Positions 12,831 through 24,560 of a stretch of 64,000 bases of DNA are shown piece by piece. Positions within the stretch are counted from its first letter, which is position 1, and each line of letters begins with the position of its first letter. The DNA comes from Acholoe squamosa (lineage: Eukaryota > Annelida > Polychaeta > Phyllodocida > Polynoidae): NCBI GenBank assembly GCA_949317995.1, contig OX439044.1, forward strand, positions 21,104,641-21,168,640. The letters are read 5' to 3'. The notes under the pieces were generated by a model. That model did not search any database and was not told where the DNA came from. It was given only the letters and a program-made list of their open reading frames with translations. Position numbers and translations under genes: made by a program.

Positions 12831-13330
12831 CAGTTATAATGAAGGGTACCCCGCCGCCTCCTCATGACTTCCGGTCCACTGGTTCCCGGCGTCTGTTCCT
12901 GCCTTTATAAACAAATCACACGCGCCCTCTGACTGCACGGACGCGCACTAAATCAGTCCGATTTTCGCCTGATTTTCATCAGAAATGTTCCCTTTGTCGA
13001 CTGGTGCCAAGTGATCCGGGCAGAAACTGGGCCGACTGGATAAAACAGTGCTGGCAGTCCGTCACAGGAAGGACTGTAACATGTTTTGTTTTACAAATGG
13101 TTTGTTTAAAGTTGAGGAAAATTGTCGTCTGCAGACAGCCTCTATTGCACTGCTAATCATAAACACAAGACATTTATAGATCAGTGTTTCATTGTTTGTG
13201 TATCACAATGCTGGTAAAGCTACAATTAAGTAGAATTTTAAGATTTCAAAATGAATCTGAAGATTTCATTGTATTGCATCTTTTTTCTAGATAAATACAA
13301 GTTCTTTTGGTAGCATAGACTAGTTGCATT
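12831..13330. promoter_or_regulatory. Candidate enhancer/promoter block
   Basis: CpG-containing sequence with ETS core ACTTCCGG at 12867-12874, TTTATAAAC near 12902, homeodomain-type TAAT sites and GTCGTCTGC at 13124-13132. The last overlaps the palindrome GTCTGCAGAC. It resembles the blocks near 20, 24.4, 31.3 and 38.7 kb. The regulatory role is inferred from motif content. Confidence 0.35.
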
Positions 13331-14205
13331 CTGTGTATATTGTAAGGACATTCAATGAGCTCTCCATCTTCCCTCAGTCCTTCTGTGAGGTGGCAAAACC
13401 TCTTAATCAGCCCTTCCTATACTATAGACACAACAGATCCAGAGAGACCTCTTCACTAATGGGCCCAGTGGAACCCCTCCCCACTCTCTTTAAAGCGTTG
13501 ATCGCACCTCAGCCCTGTCAGACTCTGCCCTTCTCCTCCTCCTTCTCCCTTTGTCTGCAGGGGTTTCATCATGTCTCAAGGCGCCGACCTTTGTCTTAAT
13601 GTCAGCCTAGGGGCTGGGACCTCACTGATCCCTTACACACAACCCTTGATCTCTAACCATCCTCTTCTTTGCCCCTAACCCACCCATAAGTAGATAGACC
13701 TCCATTCTCAGACCCAGTTTCTTAGGTATTTGTCATGGCTGTACGCCTGCAGGACTATTGAAGCTATGGCCTTGACACTTATCGTTTTCCCCCAAATGCC
13801 TCTTATTACCTGAATAATTTCCCACTCCAACCTCCACCACTCACATCCCCGCCTACATATATCTACATTTTCTATATCTACCCATGCTCTCTCTCTCTGT
13901 CCCTTTCCTTACCCTAGGCCCCCCCTTTCCTGCAAGGACAGACACTTCCCTTTCATCACGAACCTTATGGAAAAGGAATTCTCCCTATCCGATCAGAACA
14001 GAGGGCAGGGCCCACAAATTATTATGTATCTGGCGCGGCCGGCAGGCAGCACTGGGGATTGTTTAGCGTCCCAGAAGAAGATTTGTGCAATCTGTCTTTG
14101 AGCCCTGCTCGCCTTTGGGGGTCTCCTCTGGTCTCCACGCCCTCTAACACCCTCTCCATATCTCCCTTGCCTACTCCATGGTCAGCCAGGAGGAAGACCA
14201 AAGCT

Positions 14206-14219
14206 GTTGTTATGGCAAC
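14206..14219. promoter_or_regulatory. RFX X-box match
   Basis: GTTGTTATGGCAAC fits the palindromic X-box consensus GTNRCC/YYATGGYAAC bound by RFX factors, which control ciliary genes in animals. Match by eye. Confidence 0.5.
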
Positions 14220-14526
14220 CACTGGTCATCCATCCCTTGTCCACTTCAGTGACCTTAAACCGATCAGGACCTGGCCAAATTAGCCTTTGTTCTAAGCCGC
14301 TTTGGGTGATGCTTACAAGATCTGACAAGGTGGTAGCGGCCCAGGAGTGCACGAAGAGAGGACGCGTGGGCAGAAGATGCTACAGCATTGGGAGGTGGCG
14401 GGAGGGGGTTCCTCTCTTGTCTTACAATCTTACAAGCATAAAGCCGCTTTGCGTCCGGAGAGAGGAAGCTTTGGAGGGTGTAGGGACTAAAGGGTCAGAG
14501 GGTAAGGGGAGGGGGTGTTAACTAGT

Positions 14527-14540
14527 TGACCTTGACCTTG
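14527..14540 (-). promoter_or_regulatory. Tandem extended nuclear-receptor half-sites
   Basis: TGACCTTGACCTTG is the complement of CAAGGTCAAGGTCA. TCAAGGTCA is the extended half-site of the ERR and NR5A families. Two overlapping copies are present. Confidence 0.45.
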
Positions 14541-15336
14541 GGGAGCCTCAGCTTGATCCCCTTTGGATCCTGAGGGATCCAGGTCTTATCACCAGTGCCA
14601 CCGACCCCCCTAAATCCCCTGATTATCCCACGGTAGGTCTGAGGGGTCGGTACAGCCCTGATCCCCCTTGTGATTCCCTCCTTTACAACAGCCCCAGGCC
14701 AACTCATACATAGCTACCCTAATAAAACGTGCCTTTATTCCAGTCTAGTCTTAGCCAAATCATATAAGAAGGAATTACTACTCCTTCAGGGGAAGGTCGC
14801 ATGGTTGAATATTTCTCCACTAAATCATGTTATCGTGCAAAGTATACGTTGGTAATTATGTCAATAACACAAATTTTGCCCTTTGATATATTCAGCGATG
14901 TACTAATCTTTGAGTACTGCAATTCTAAACATCGTTAATACTCATTGCTAACCCATATTTCCCATTTGCGGCGAGAATATCTGAAGAATATGTGTGCACT
15001 ACCCATTGCTCCATATTATAGCAGTGGTGTGATTGCCGCTCTGGTACTGCAGGCACAGCTACTGGGGTTCTTTTGATCGCCTTCTATGTCTGTGGTCGTA
15101 GGAGCTTACATGCAAGGCGAGTCGAGAGAGCTAGGAAAGGGGGTTAATAACACTCCTATTTCAACCCACTCTTCTCACACTGGGTTACCTTTACTCTTTG
15201 GCACTACACCAAGATATAGCGGTAGTACACATAATGAATTACTGTATATTTAGTGATACATATACACATTGCAGATACAATTTAATCACAACACCATCAT
15301 AGGGGCAGATGCCGACCTCTAGTGCATCGGCCGATG

Positions 15337-15695
15337 GAGCTGCTCGCTATAAGCAGTTAGGGCATTACCCACATTTCCTTCCCGAGCAGCTCACCAATGT
15401 AGGGCTTCCAGACAGAGCAGCTCACAAGCACTGGCCCTATGGCCTGGTCAGCCTGCACCCTTTCATTATTGTACCATTGAGGAAGGTCAAGATGCTGCTA
15501 TGGCAGTAGGCCGTACATCAATAGACTGAGCGAGAGAAAGGCTGGAGGTTGGCCGAGCAGCTCGAGCAAGGCAGGGAGCAGAGGAGCTGCTCTCCGTCTG
15601 TATTTGTGGACAAGAGGTCATTAATGCGCGCCGTGTGATATATTGTGGCGTATTGAGCAGGTCGGGCCCTGGGCTGAGCAGGTCGAGAGCAGGTC
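15337..15695. promoter_or_regulatory. Dense cluster of GAGC-W-GCTC motifs
   Basis: Exact copies start at 15337, 15384, 15415, 15555 and 15584. The variant GAGCAGGTC starts at 15655, 15676 and 15687, with spacings of 21 and 11. Further degenerate copies lie between 15555 and 15584. This is the densest cluster in the window. No coding frame of note. The function is unknown; a binding platform is inferred from density and spacing. Confidence 0.55.
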
Positions 15696-16385
15696 TTTAT
15701 GGGCGGCAGGCAGTGTTACTTGCCTTGACCTCATTATCGAGCAGAACCACAACGGGCTCTGTGTGAGGGATGTGTACAGTATAATATCACCGCCTTATTA
15801 CATTGTACATATAACAAACTAAGCTATAAATATACATTTCTTGATCCAATCCTACTAACATTCATTACTTTTACCTCTAAAGTTTACAGGAATTGCCTAA
15901 AACCCTTACATATATATCATACATATATCCTCATGATATCTGGATCTCTGCCCCTGATGCTCACTTATACCTAGACCCACAAAGGTCGAGTTGCTCTTGT
16001 TTCTATTTATAACCGGGGCCGTGCAGTAGTGGTGATGGGCACCCTGGGTTATAGATGTGTGCTTGGTGCATTGACCAGCGCCGCCACGTCATCACATGAC
16101 CTGCTCTTACTGAGGACTGGGGCAGCATATGGCGGCTGCTGAGCAGCTCATGGTAGGTCGTGGCCGGGGAAGAAAAGGTGGTAGGTTAACAAATGGATAT
16201 TGGGAAAGGGGAAACGCACCCCGAACAACAGCAACACAACACCCCTCCATCCTTAATCGGCCCATTCATGCACAGCAAACTAAAGCCCGGTTATTTTAAC
16301 CCATCCCTTCCACCTTCCTGGAATACTGGTTATAGCTTCTTTACACCATACTCGAACCGAAACAGTCAACAAAGCAGCAGTGCGC
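15696..16385. other. Gene-free stretch with one GAGCAGCTC site
   Basis: Holds GAGCAGCTC at 16141-16149, beside a YY1-like ATGGCGGC at about 16128. Mostly AT-rich around 15770-15960. Nothing coding. Confidence 0.5.
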
Positions 16386-16800
16386 GTGCGCAGTGGTCAG
16401 AACTGCTCCTCGCCTGGCTGCACTCGCCCAATGCCAGGACGCCACCGGAAACGGCTGGAACGCTGCCTCTGTCGACGTCCGGCCCGCGTTCCCATTACAC
16501 CGCCATATTATAAATAAAGGGTGTCCCGTCGAAGTCGCAACCAGGCCGGCAGCCGACCGTTAAGAAAGTGCCCCATTTACAAAGAAATGAGCTGGCACCG
16601 GCCCCGATGGATTGTGTCCGTTAGTGGGAGAAGTCATTGTATGCCAGCACCGCCTGGCGCCGCCCGCCTGAACCACTCTGTCGGATTAGCGACCACTGTC
16701 CCGCAGAAAGGCATCGCTCTTCCAGGATTGGTCAGCTGTGGGGTCAAGAGGTCAGGGGTCAGGTCATTAGCGCCATACGGATCCAGTGACCATAATGTCT
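16386..16800. promoter_or_regulatory. CpG-rich block with TATA, NRF1-like and nuclear-receptor sites
   Basis: CpG-rich. GCGCGTGCGCA at about 16381-16393 resembles an NRF1 site. TATAAATA lies near 16509. Half-sites GGGTCA (16741), AGGTCA (16749), GGGTCA (16756) and AGGTCA (16761) form overlapping DR2 and DR1 arrangements. A 148-codon frame from 16521 is open but has no recognisable domain. It may be a promoter; no transcript is identifiable. Confidence 0.35.
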
Positions 16801-17082
16801 CAAGACAAATGGCTTCTAGGAGTCAGTATGGGGAGGGTGCGGATAGGGAGCTTATGGTCGTGAGGTGTGGAATGGATGCGGAGTTTGGGTGGCTAAATAT
16901 ACTGGTAGGGTCCAGGACTCGGATGGATAACTTCATTTTCAGAATTATCATAACAGGGCCAAAGTAGTCTCATTTTAAGATCCATTGACAAATTTACCTT
17001 AGTCTCTGCATTAATCTGGTCAACTCATAACTCTAAACGTGTTTTAGTATCTTTGCATTCATGCACACTATAAGCCATTCGT
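16801..17082. other. Gene-free stretch
   Basis: Nothing supported beyond the tail of a chance frame ending at 16967. Confidence 0.5.
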
Positions 17083-17111
17083 GAGCTGCTCCGAGACCTC
17101 TTGAGCGCGTG
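17083..17111. promoter_or_regulatory. GAGCTGCTC with 10-bp phased degenerate copies
   Basis: GAGCTGCTC at 17083 is followed exactly 10 and 20 bp later by GAGACCTCT and GAGCGCGTG, both keeping the GAG start. Seen directly; meaning inferred. Confidence 0.4.
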
Positions 17112-18158
17112 TAAACAGTTTCGTTTCTCTCTATGGTGGCATGTAGTGCTCACGTACTTTCTATTTATATACATGCATACTGCAGGATTTCCTAGTAGAC
17201 CCGCTCAACAGTCAACACTGAATGTTGTTACAGGCCACCTCTGTTTGATCACCGCCATTTATTTTCTTAATTGAGACATCCTGCCCCTCCCGTACATCAA
17301 TCAAAAATACATATAGAAGTCATTATCTTTTGAATTCTGAAATGCTAACTTCTGGTACATGTTTACAAACTCCAAGACAAAATAATTACATTGAAGCTCT
17401 TGTCTCACATAATACTTAATTCCAGAAAGTGGCTCAGCCCTAAGTCTTAGCTTGTTTGTCCTAAATCTTAGAAACATGATACTTGCACATATATTATTTC
17501 TATTGCTATAATTCGGAAACAGCTCATCCTGACAGGTTGTGTTGACTAAGGAGCGATAAATGAGAGGGTCGGAAAGGAGAAACTAGATGATCCTCCCCAA
17601 AAACTAGGAATGCAACAACAGAGTCTGGTGACATGGAGCCGTCAGGTGTGCCCGGATGTTGGTGTCTAGCTCTTGAGATGAGCTGCTCACTTGAGCTGGT
17701 TAGTATACACTGTTACCTCAAATCACATGTATGCAGTACAGAGGGGCCTCACAGCTCTACCGCAGATAACAAGCTCTCATCCCTTCCTCGCTCCCTTGTC
17801 TGAGGAGGTCCCTTCTACTGTTACCGCCACCCCATTGATAAGCCTGCTGCTCAGAGCTGCTCATAGAGCAAAAACTACGCCAACAGCCACTCCCAAGCAA
17901 CTGCCCAGGCTATTTATAATTTCCATAGCAAGAGGGACCATATCTAATTATCTCTAGAGGCAGTATCCGAGATTATCAAAATATTAACCTTTTTGTAAGT
18001 TCATACTCTGGCAGGCACTCAATGTTTAACTCACAGTTGCTCATCACTGTAGACTTGAGCAGCTCAGAAACCGCATAAATGACTCCCTGACCTTCAAGAC
18101 TACACCCCTCGATGTAGATGCGTTTTGATTCATGTCGTCGCAGAGGCGGACTCGTTAT
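17112..18158. other. Gene-free stretch with scattered GAGC-W-GCTC copies
   Basis: Exact copies at 17680-17688, 17854-17862 (preceded 10 bp earlier by CTGCTGCTC) and 18057-18065. Otherwise AT-rich and without coding frames of note. Confidence 0.5.
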
Positions 18159-18198
18159 GAGCAAGTCAGAGCAGTTCTGATCTGCTCGGAGCAGCTGG
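18159..18198. promoter_or_regulatory. Four decamer-phased GAGC motifs
   Basis: GAGCAAGTC (18159), GAGCAGTTC (18169), GATCTGCTC (18179) and GAGCAGCTG (18189) follow each other at exactly 10-bp intervals. The decamer periodicity is reminiscent of p53-family elements, but the consensus GAGC-W-GCTC has one central base where the p53 half-site RRRCWWGYYY has two. No function is claimed. Confidence 0.5.
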
Positions 18199-18689
18199 GC
18201 GGCTCTATCCAATGAGTTCGTCACCCAACCATGAATATTATGACTTTTGCAACTGGCAAGTCAGGATAGGTGCCTAGGCCATGGTAGGTGCCTCACATGA
18301 ACATTCTGACAAGCTGTCAGTTTAGAAAAACTTGGTATATGAACTATAACCGCTGACTGTGGATATCAAACTTTGGTATTTCACAATCCACTACTTTATT
18401 GTATATACGGTACTAGCACATTGTTAGTACTGAGGAAAATCAACTAGGTGGCTCATATAGTCGGGGGCTAGATCAACATTTGGCCTCTTTGTACACTCTA
18501 CTTTGGCAGTCTCTTCCTCATTTACTATCTGTAGGAATTCTCTAAAATTCATATCTTTGTATAGCAAATACTTTCAACTTTATCTAGATAACCTTAGTAT
18601 AATTTTAATACTTTAAATACAAGAGAAATTAAATTTTGATATTTCAATAAGAGACCAGATGTCACCCACATTGAGTACACCCAGGTCAT
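18199..18689. other. Gene-free AT-rich stretch
   Basis: No coding frame and no repeat seen. Confidence 0.55.
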
Positions 18690-18990
18690 TGTCTCATTAT
18701 CAAGCTAATCCACTCCCTTCACACCTGGAACAATGGGGAGGTACCTAGGGTGATTAAGATAAGGGTAAGTGCAGCCTATCAGCCTTATCAGGGACCATTG
18801 TTCTGTAGTGGGTGAGGGTGGAGATAAGAGATTATCCAGAAATCTGTAATAAAATCCAAGATGGCGTGGGGGGCTAAGAACAAAGATGGCGACCCCCATA
18901 CAGGAATAGCTATCTGCCCTTATCCCAGGCGCCTATGTTGGATGGTGTCTGTGTTTTTGTTGAGATCCAAAGGTCAGAGAGGTCAATCGT
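18690..18990. promoter_or_regulatory. GATA/YY1/DR3 motif cluster
   Basis: GATAAG or CTTATC at 18758, 18784, 18823 and 18919, with GGATAAT on the complement near 18832. Two YY1-like AAGATGGCG sites lie near 18859 and 18886. AGGTCA at 18971 and 18980 forms a direct repeat with a 3-bp spacer (DR3, the VDR-type arrangement). A compact enhancer-like cluster, inferred from motifs. Confidence 0.4.
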
Positions 18991-19559
18991 TCCTGTATGC
19001 GGCTCCTTTGGCAGAATCAATTGACTGATACATAAACTATCAAATGTCATTGTTCATACATATTAGAGATAATCTGAAAACTGTAATGAAACTCCTCCCT
19101 AACAGTTCCCTATTTTCTAGAAATGATTTTGGCACCGCAGTAAATTGATAAAAGAGCTAAGCACACAATGTAAGAAAACAACCATACCGATGTATTATCC
19201 CCAGGGTGAGGCAATCCCCTTCACACCAACTAAATGTCAGACTTAGAGGAACACCATAGACAAGTGCCACTTGAGCTGGGTGAACTTTAAACAGGTCAGG
19301 GAAAAATTTGACATAATGGGAGCCACAATTAGGACAATAAAGGTCACGGCAGTAGGGCCATCTCTATAGTGAATTTGTATGTGTTATGAATGGGTATGGT
19401 AGCCTGCTCTGTCATCACTTTTCTTCTCTGAATATAGGGAATGTAGAAGGATATGAGAAAACAGTGATTGCTACCCTGGATCGTATCAAAGTGCACAGGA
19501 GGAACCCGAAAAGGATCTCAATGGGCAGGATATAACATTGTTTCAGTTTCGAAGGGTAG
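18991..19559. other. Gene-free stretch
   Basis: Nothing supported. Confidence 0.5.
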
Positions 19560-21450
19560 ACATACAACCTGACTAGGTTCACTCAGTGTCATGACTAATT
19601 GTGGCGTAATTTTGTTTTCGTTCTTCTCTTTCTGTCTGAAACGGTACATCATGTCTACTTTCAGTTTTATCAATGAGACTCAACTATTGAGAAATCACAA
19701 AAGTTTTCCTCCAACATTTCCTCCCTTTCAGTTCGTGTTTCTTATATTGATCAGATGCGTTCATGTGCGTTTTGGGCAATAATTCAGACATCTTTGAGGT
19801 CGGAATGGAGGGAATTTCCCTCCCACTCAACCCAAAAAGAGACATAATGATAAATGATCATGGCATGCAGAAACTCTGAGCATATTAATCCGCTCAGCGG
19901 CTTTGAAGAACGGCTTTTACTTAACAATCCCTCACAGGTTAATGATTGTCTTCCGCTCCGTCCCGTATTCGCCGTGACGGCGTCGTGTTTTCCCACCCAC
20001 CCGGAGTCAATTCCGTTTCAGATGTTTCCCGCTTTGAAGCGCTCTATTGGCGCCAGTCTTTCAGGCAGCGCTTTGCACGACCACCACACCATTTTACAGA
20101 CGACAATCGGCTAATTACCACGGAGACAAATGGTCGGCAGCCATTTTTCCACAAATGTCGTCTGCTTTTGGAAGATGTTGGCACTGAGTCCCGGTGTGAT
20201 GTTTAGATACAATTGAGTGAAGGAAGGGGGACCAGCGAATCAAAGGCCTCCCTTGCACGGTAATGCTTCTAAAATCAGGGCTGAGCCACAAAAGAACATT
20301 TTTTTTACCGCAGCCATTACGGTCATTTAGAAAAATGATTGAATACCCTTTTCTTTATCTCCAAGGAGGCACAGACGACCCTCTGTCCCCTCAGTTCCAC
20401 CACGCATACTGTCTTTGTGATTCGCTCTGCCTTTAGCCCCACCCAGTGCGTTGTTGGCACAACACACCCAGCACGATTAGGGACCGCGGGCTGGGTCGTT
20501 TATCTGCCTCCTGTGCATCTTTCTGCGCACGGTACAAACATATGTGGCCAATTAGGAGCGTGGAGACAGACAGAGACTTTATGACTGACTTCATTATCTG
20601 CTATTGGTGGAACAACTCCCAATGCAGCACCACGCCCGATCAGTCTGCAGAACAGAAGAGGGTGCAATTGTGAGGTCATGTGATCCTCAGCCTCAGCTGA
20701 TTTCTCCGACTTCTTCCTGGAACATCAATTGATTATGACTGTCCTTTGATTAGCTAATTAGGAGAGGAAAGAATGCATTTGGGAAACTGGACAATAGTAA
20801 TAGTACAAGCATCCATGGGAATGCGAGTTTGAAGAATTTCATACATTGTACAACTGTTAAAAAGGGTGTGTCTTTTTGATATGTAGAAAGAGTTTTTTTT
20901 GTCGCCAGATGGGTTTATTTCAAAAAGATGTCTGCGTCTGAGTTACTTGCCACGTTCCCTTTCTTCGTAGACAAGTTGTCAGGTTCAATACAGGCATTTC
21001 CCTCCTGATGCTGCCGGTGTCGGCAGCTGGTGGGTGGCGAACAAGCGCCGGGGGACGCTATGGATTTTATATTCAAATATGATACAACGCCGACCGTCAA
21101 TAGGCCCTTTAGGGATGCATGGATTTCCTTTGCAAATCCCAATCCTATTGGTCGCTGGGCGTCATTCTTTCACTGGGAAATCACAAGTCCCGTCCTCACC
21201 TCTCGCACCTCCCATACCGCCCACAGGCCCATGAGCAACAGGCGGAAGAACCATTATAGATTTCTACTGTTGTCCCCCACCGCGGCCTAGTCCCTAATTA
21301 CCGTGCCCTTTCTGGCCTTACAAATCTCATCAACGGTACTCGGAGCCATAAAACAAATATGACTGCAGGCCATCGGTGGGCCGTCAGCAATGGTTGTTTG
21401 ATTTTATTTAGAAAGCGTTCCGCGTAGAGGGCGCACAGAGCAGTGGGGGC
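19560..21450. promoter_or_regulatory. Candidate developmental enhancer block
   Basis: A long block mixing CpGs with homeodomain-type TAAT/ATTA, SOX-like ATTGT and GTCGTCTGC at 20157-20165. Frames of 60-86 codons overlap in several phases without domains. A CTCF-like CGCGTAGAGGGCGCAC lies near 21420. The texture suggests constraint, but conservation cannot be judged from one sequence. Confidence 0.35.
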
Positions 21451-24129
21451 AATTATGCAGTGGGTATGCACACCATGCTACACGAATCGATCCGAGGGCC
21501 AGGCCCCTGACATGTCCCACAAAACACTTTATCTCGATAACACCGGCACTGCACACCCACCAACCTCCCAGCATCCTACCTCCGACATCCAGCATCTCAA
21601 CCAGGTGATATTCCACACTCACTCTCCAAAAGTTGGTGCTATTCCACAACCCTCTCCAAAAGATGGTTTCAGACTTATCATTTGTGTCCTTCCTCTTTTG
21701 CCTCCTTTTCACTACCACCACCAATCTCTATTTCCAAATAACCTTTCTTGGAGTTCCATTTTAGCTTACATTCTACTGCTGCACCCCCTCTTGTATCCTA
21801 CCTTTCAGTTCCCAACAACATGCAATCTCACCCGGCTGACACCAACAGGGGCTATGTTCATCTCCCATCGATCGCTTCAGCTTCTGGCTTGTTTTTCCCG
21901 CTCAACCCCTGTAAACTTTTTGGTGGAGGGGCATTTCAAAAATTAATTTCACCGCTTCCACCAGCCAACTCGGGTATCATGCCTATCGACCAGGGGGCAA
22001 TAATGAGAAAAACGCTGGCAGGGGGCTCTGCTCGCCTTTATTGCCAGAGCCTGGGAGTTCAAAGCAGTGTTAACTGTGGATCCCCCCCTGCTAAACACAG
22101 GGCTGAAGGACCTTGTAAAAATCCCTTACAAGCACAGCGCGGGTGGGCTCTGGTTTGTTGGGAGTAAGAGACCATGCAGAAAGGGTGGAGGTTATGTCTG
22201 AAGATATTGAAGAAGCCACCTGCAAAAGATACACGAAAAGGCCTGAAGCTACTTCTGAGGCTTTAGTTTGGGGTGGCGAAAGGCTTGGTGAGAGTGGAGA
22301 TAGAGAGAGGGTGTTGTGGACCAGAGCATACATACCCAGGGATTGGGGTTAGAGAGCCATTGGCGCTCTTATCTCGTGGGTGGTCAGGAGAACAGACCTA
22401 CAGATGACTGGCACCAAAGTTTGGATCCTTGAGCCACAGCAGTCTGGACCTAGGCCTATAACTGGAGGATCAAATCCCATATCCAAAGAGGGTTGCTCTC
22501 CACACCCTCTCTCAATCCCCAAATCCCTGCATCTGTCGTCAATACTAAGTCTGAGAGATAATCTCACTTCTCTGGTCCCGAGGGACAGTCACTAAGAACT
22601 CCCCATTTACATAAAAAATAAGAAATGAAATTAACTGTTTTCAATCCTCTTTTTTCCCTAGTGCACTCTCTCCCTATGTCTTCGCACACTGTCTTTCCCA
22701 CCAATCCTTTTGATATTGACTTAGTGGAAAGTGTCACGACGTGGCCCTAAGGGCCCAGAGAGGATGGGGGTGGTGGAAGATGTCAGGATCAGCCTCCTTC
22801 CTACTTCTCCACCCACCCACCCTGCCGCCCTCCCACCCCAGTGAAATGTTTTCTCCGTCACGAGTTGCAACCACCTACTGCAGCCCTTAGCTCTCAGTCA
22901 TTGATCCAAACATTAGAGTTCAGGATCCTCAACACTACCCCCTTCCTGACCCTTTCCACCCTTCTATTTCTACTAGTCATGCCCCTACTGCCCTCCCACC
23001 CAACAGATCTCCTCTCCATCCTATTGCCTCCTCCCCCTCTTCGACTCAACTACCACGAATCCCTAGACCACCATATTGAGTTCCGTCGCTTTGCATCCCG
23101 CTCCTAATGTAAATGTCAGGTCGCCATGAACAAGTTTTGACGATAGCCCCCCACCCCACCTTTCTTCACTCTGAACCCCCACCGACTCTCTGCTGGCTTC
23201 CTCTAGGGCCTACAGCGTCCCCTGTAATGGTCCGTGGAATCACAATGTACATTAAGTAAGCGGCCATTTATTAGAACAAAGGACCGGGTAGGGTCCCGGC
23301 GGACAGGCCGAGTGGCCGGGCGTGGCCCCTTGGTGTACATATATGAATACGGGCAGGTAGCATCGGGCCGTCACACTCACCAGATCAAAGGAAGGCCCCA
23401 GACATTAGCCCGCACTATCGCCTCATAGATGCTTTGTCTGCCGGTCCCGTTCAGAGGCTCACCATCCCTATCGCCCACCCACCGACCACTGGCCGATGGC
23501 TTTTGTAAGCGCGTCTGTCGACCCGAGCGACCTTCGATATCCGACGTCCTGGCGTCTGAGATGGACGCTGGTGTATGTGCTGGGAGGGGGGAATGGGTGA
23601 CGGTTACAGTGGCACCACTATTCCCCTGGTGGCACCCTACCGGCCGACCTTTGACGGTGTTTTCAACTTCAGATATGAGCCCGTTCTGTCTTATCCACAT
23701 GTGTAAAGAGGGCAAATGTGGGATAGAGAGGCCAAGGGTCGTATCGTCGGTTCTTCCGCTTCCGCCCAGCCTGCCTGAAAGTGCACCTCCGACATGATTT
23801 CCGGTGCACCACTACCTGATGCCCCTGGTGCTGAAAGCACCGACATGTGGCTGTTAGCGACCAATGCACGTTGACAATGGCGTCGTCACGGCATGATCTT
23901 TCCTACATTCAGCCCCTGTTCTTAGGACTACCTGTGATCTCCGTCGCCACTTCCGGTACAGCAGCAGGAGCTGTCGACAAGGGACGCCGATGACTGCGCG
24001 CGTCCCCTGCTGGCCGGCAACAAAAGCAGTCTCTCCACTTTAATATGTACTCTTTCTTAGAGCTCTCATTTTGCCACAAAGAGAACTCTCCTAGCCCCCA
24101 GGTGATCCACTCCACTTCTCCGTCTATGC
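21451..24129. other. Gene-free stretch, C-rich then CpG-rich
   Basis: Pyrimidine-rich from about 21540 to 23200, giving many chance Pro/Ser/Leu frames (for example 21443-21946 and 21748-22167). CpG-rich from about 23230 to 24010, with YY1-like CGGCCATTT near 23262 and ETS ACTTCCGG at 23949-23956. No gene recognised. Confidence 0.45.
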
Positions 24130-24560
24130 AATACACCTTTCACATCCAAGACATCCTCATCTCGCGCCACGACCCACCCGCCGCCCTATTGCACTGTCGT
24201 CGTCGGGCAGGAATTGCAATAAAGGTCTCCAGCTAACAAAAACAATGATCTTTTCTTTGCCGTGTACACAACCACCAGGTCGCCCGGGGCGGAAATAAGG
24301 CACTGAGGCTGCGCAATAGAACCGAGAGAGGATATGAAGCTAATAAAGCCACAGCAGAGTGATACCTCAAAGAACGGCCTTTCCCGCCTTTCATGGACAG
24401 TAGCAGACGACTTACGACCACAGCAGACGACAATTCGCACCCACCAGTTTTCCCGGGTAAATAAGCCTTTCACCTGCAGGTGTCTTTAATTGCCTTTATT
24501 TCCAAGCCCTCCAATTAAATACTACTCTCATTCAGCTACAGATATTGTCCCATTCAGCCA
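24130..24560. promoter_or_regulatory. Candidate enhancer with paired GTCGTCTGC sites
   Basis: GCAGACGAC, the complement of GTCGTCTGC, occurs at 24403-24411 and 24423-24431, a 20-bp spacing and the only close pair in the window. The flanks contain TTTAATTG/CAATTAAA homeodomain-type sites near 24486-24520. Regulatory role inferred. Confidence 0.4.

Larger units (their letters stand above)
13331..15300. other. Gene-free stretch, pyrimidine-rich in part
   Basis: C/T-rich around 13490-13930. Frames at 13324-14521 overlap on both strands and show no domain. Contains the X-box and the nuclear-receptor sites listed separately. Confidence 0.5.

Noticed and set aside
16193..16967. Two adjacent GC-rich frames (106 and 148 codons)
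   Set aside because: No domain or sensible codon pattern; a CpG-rich regulatory block explains the openness better.
18159..18198. Calling the decamer array a p53 response element
   Set aside because: The periodicity fits, but the consensus GAGC-W-GCTC lacks the CWWG core in most copies, so the name is not justified.
24185..24210. TATTGCACTGTCG, sharing the miR-92/32 seed
   Set aside because: Similarity ends after the seed and no precursor hairpin is visible.
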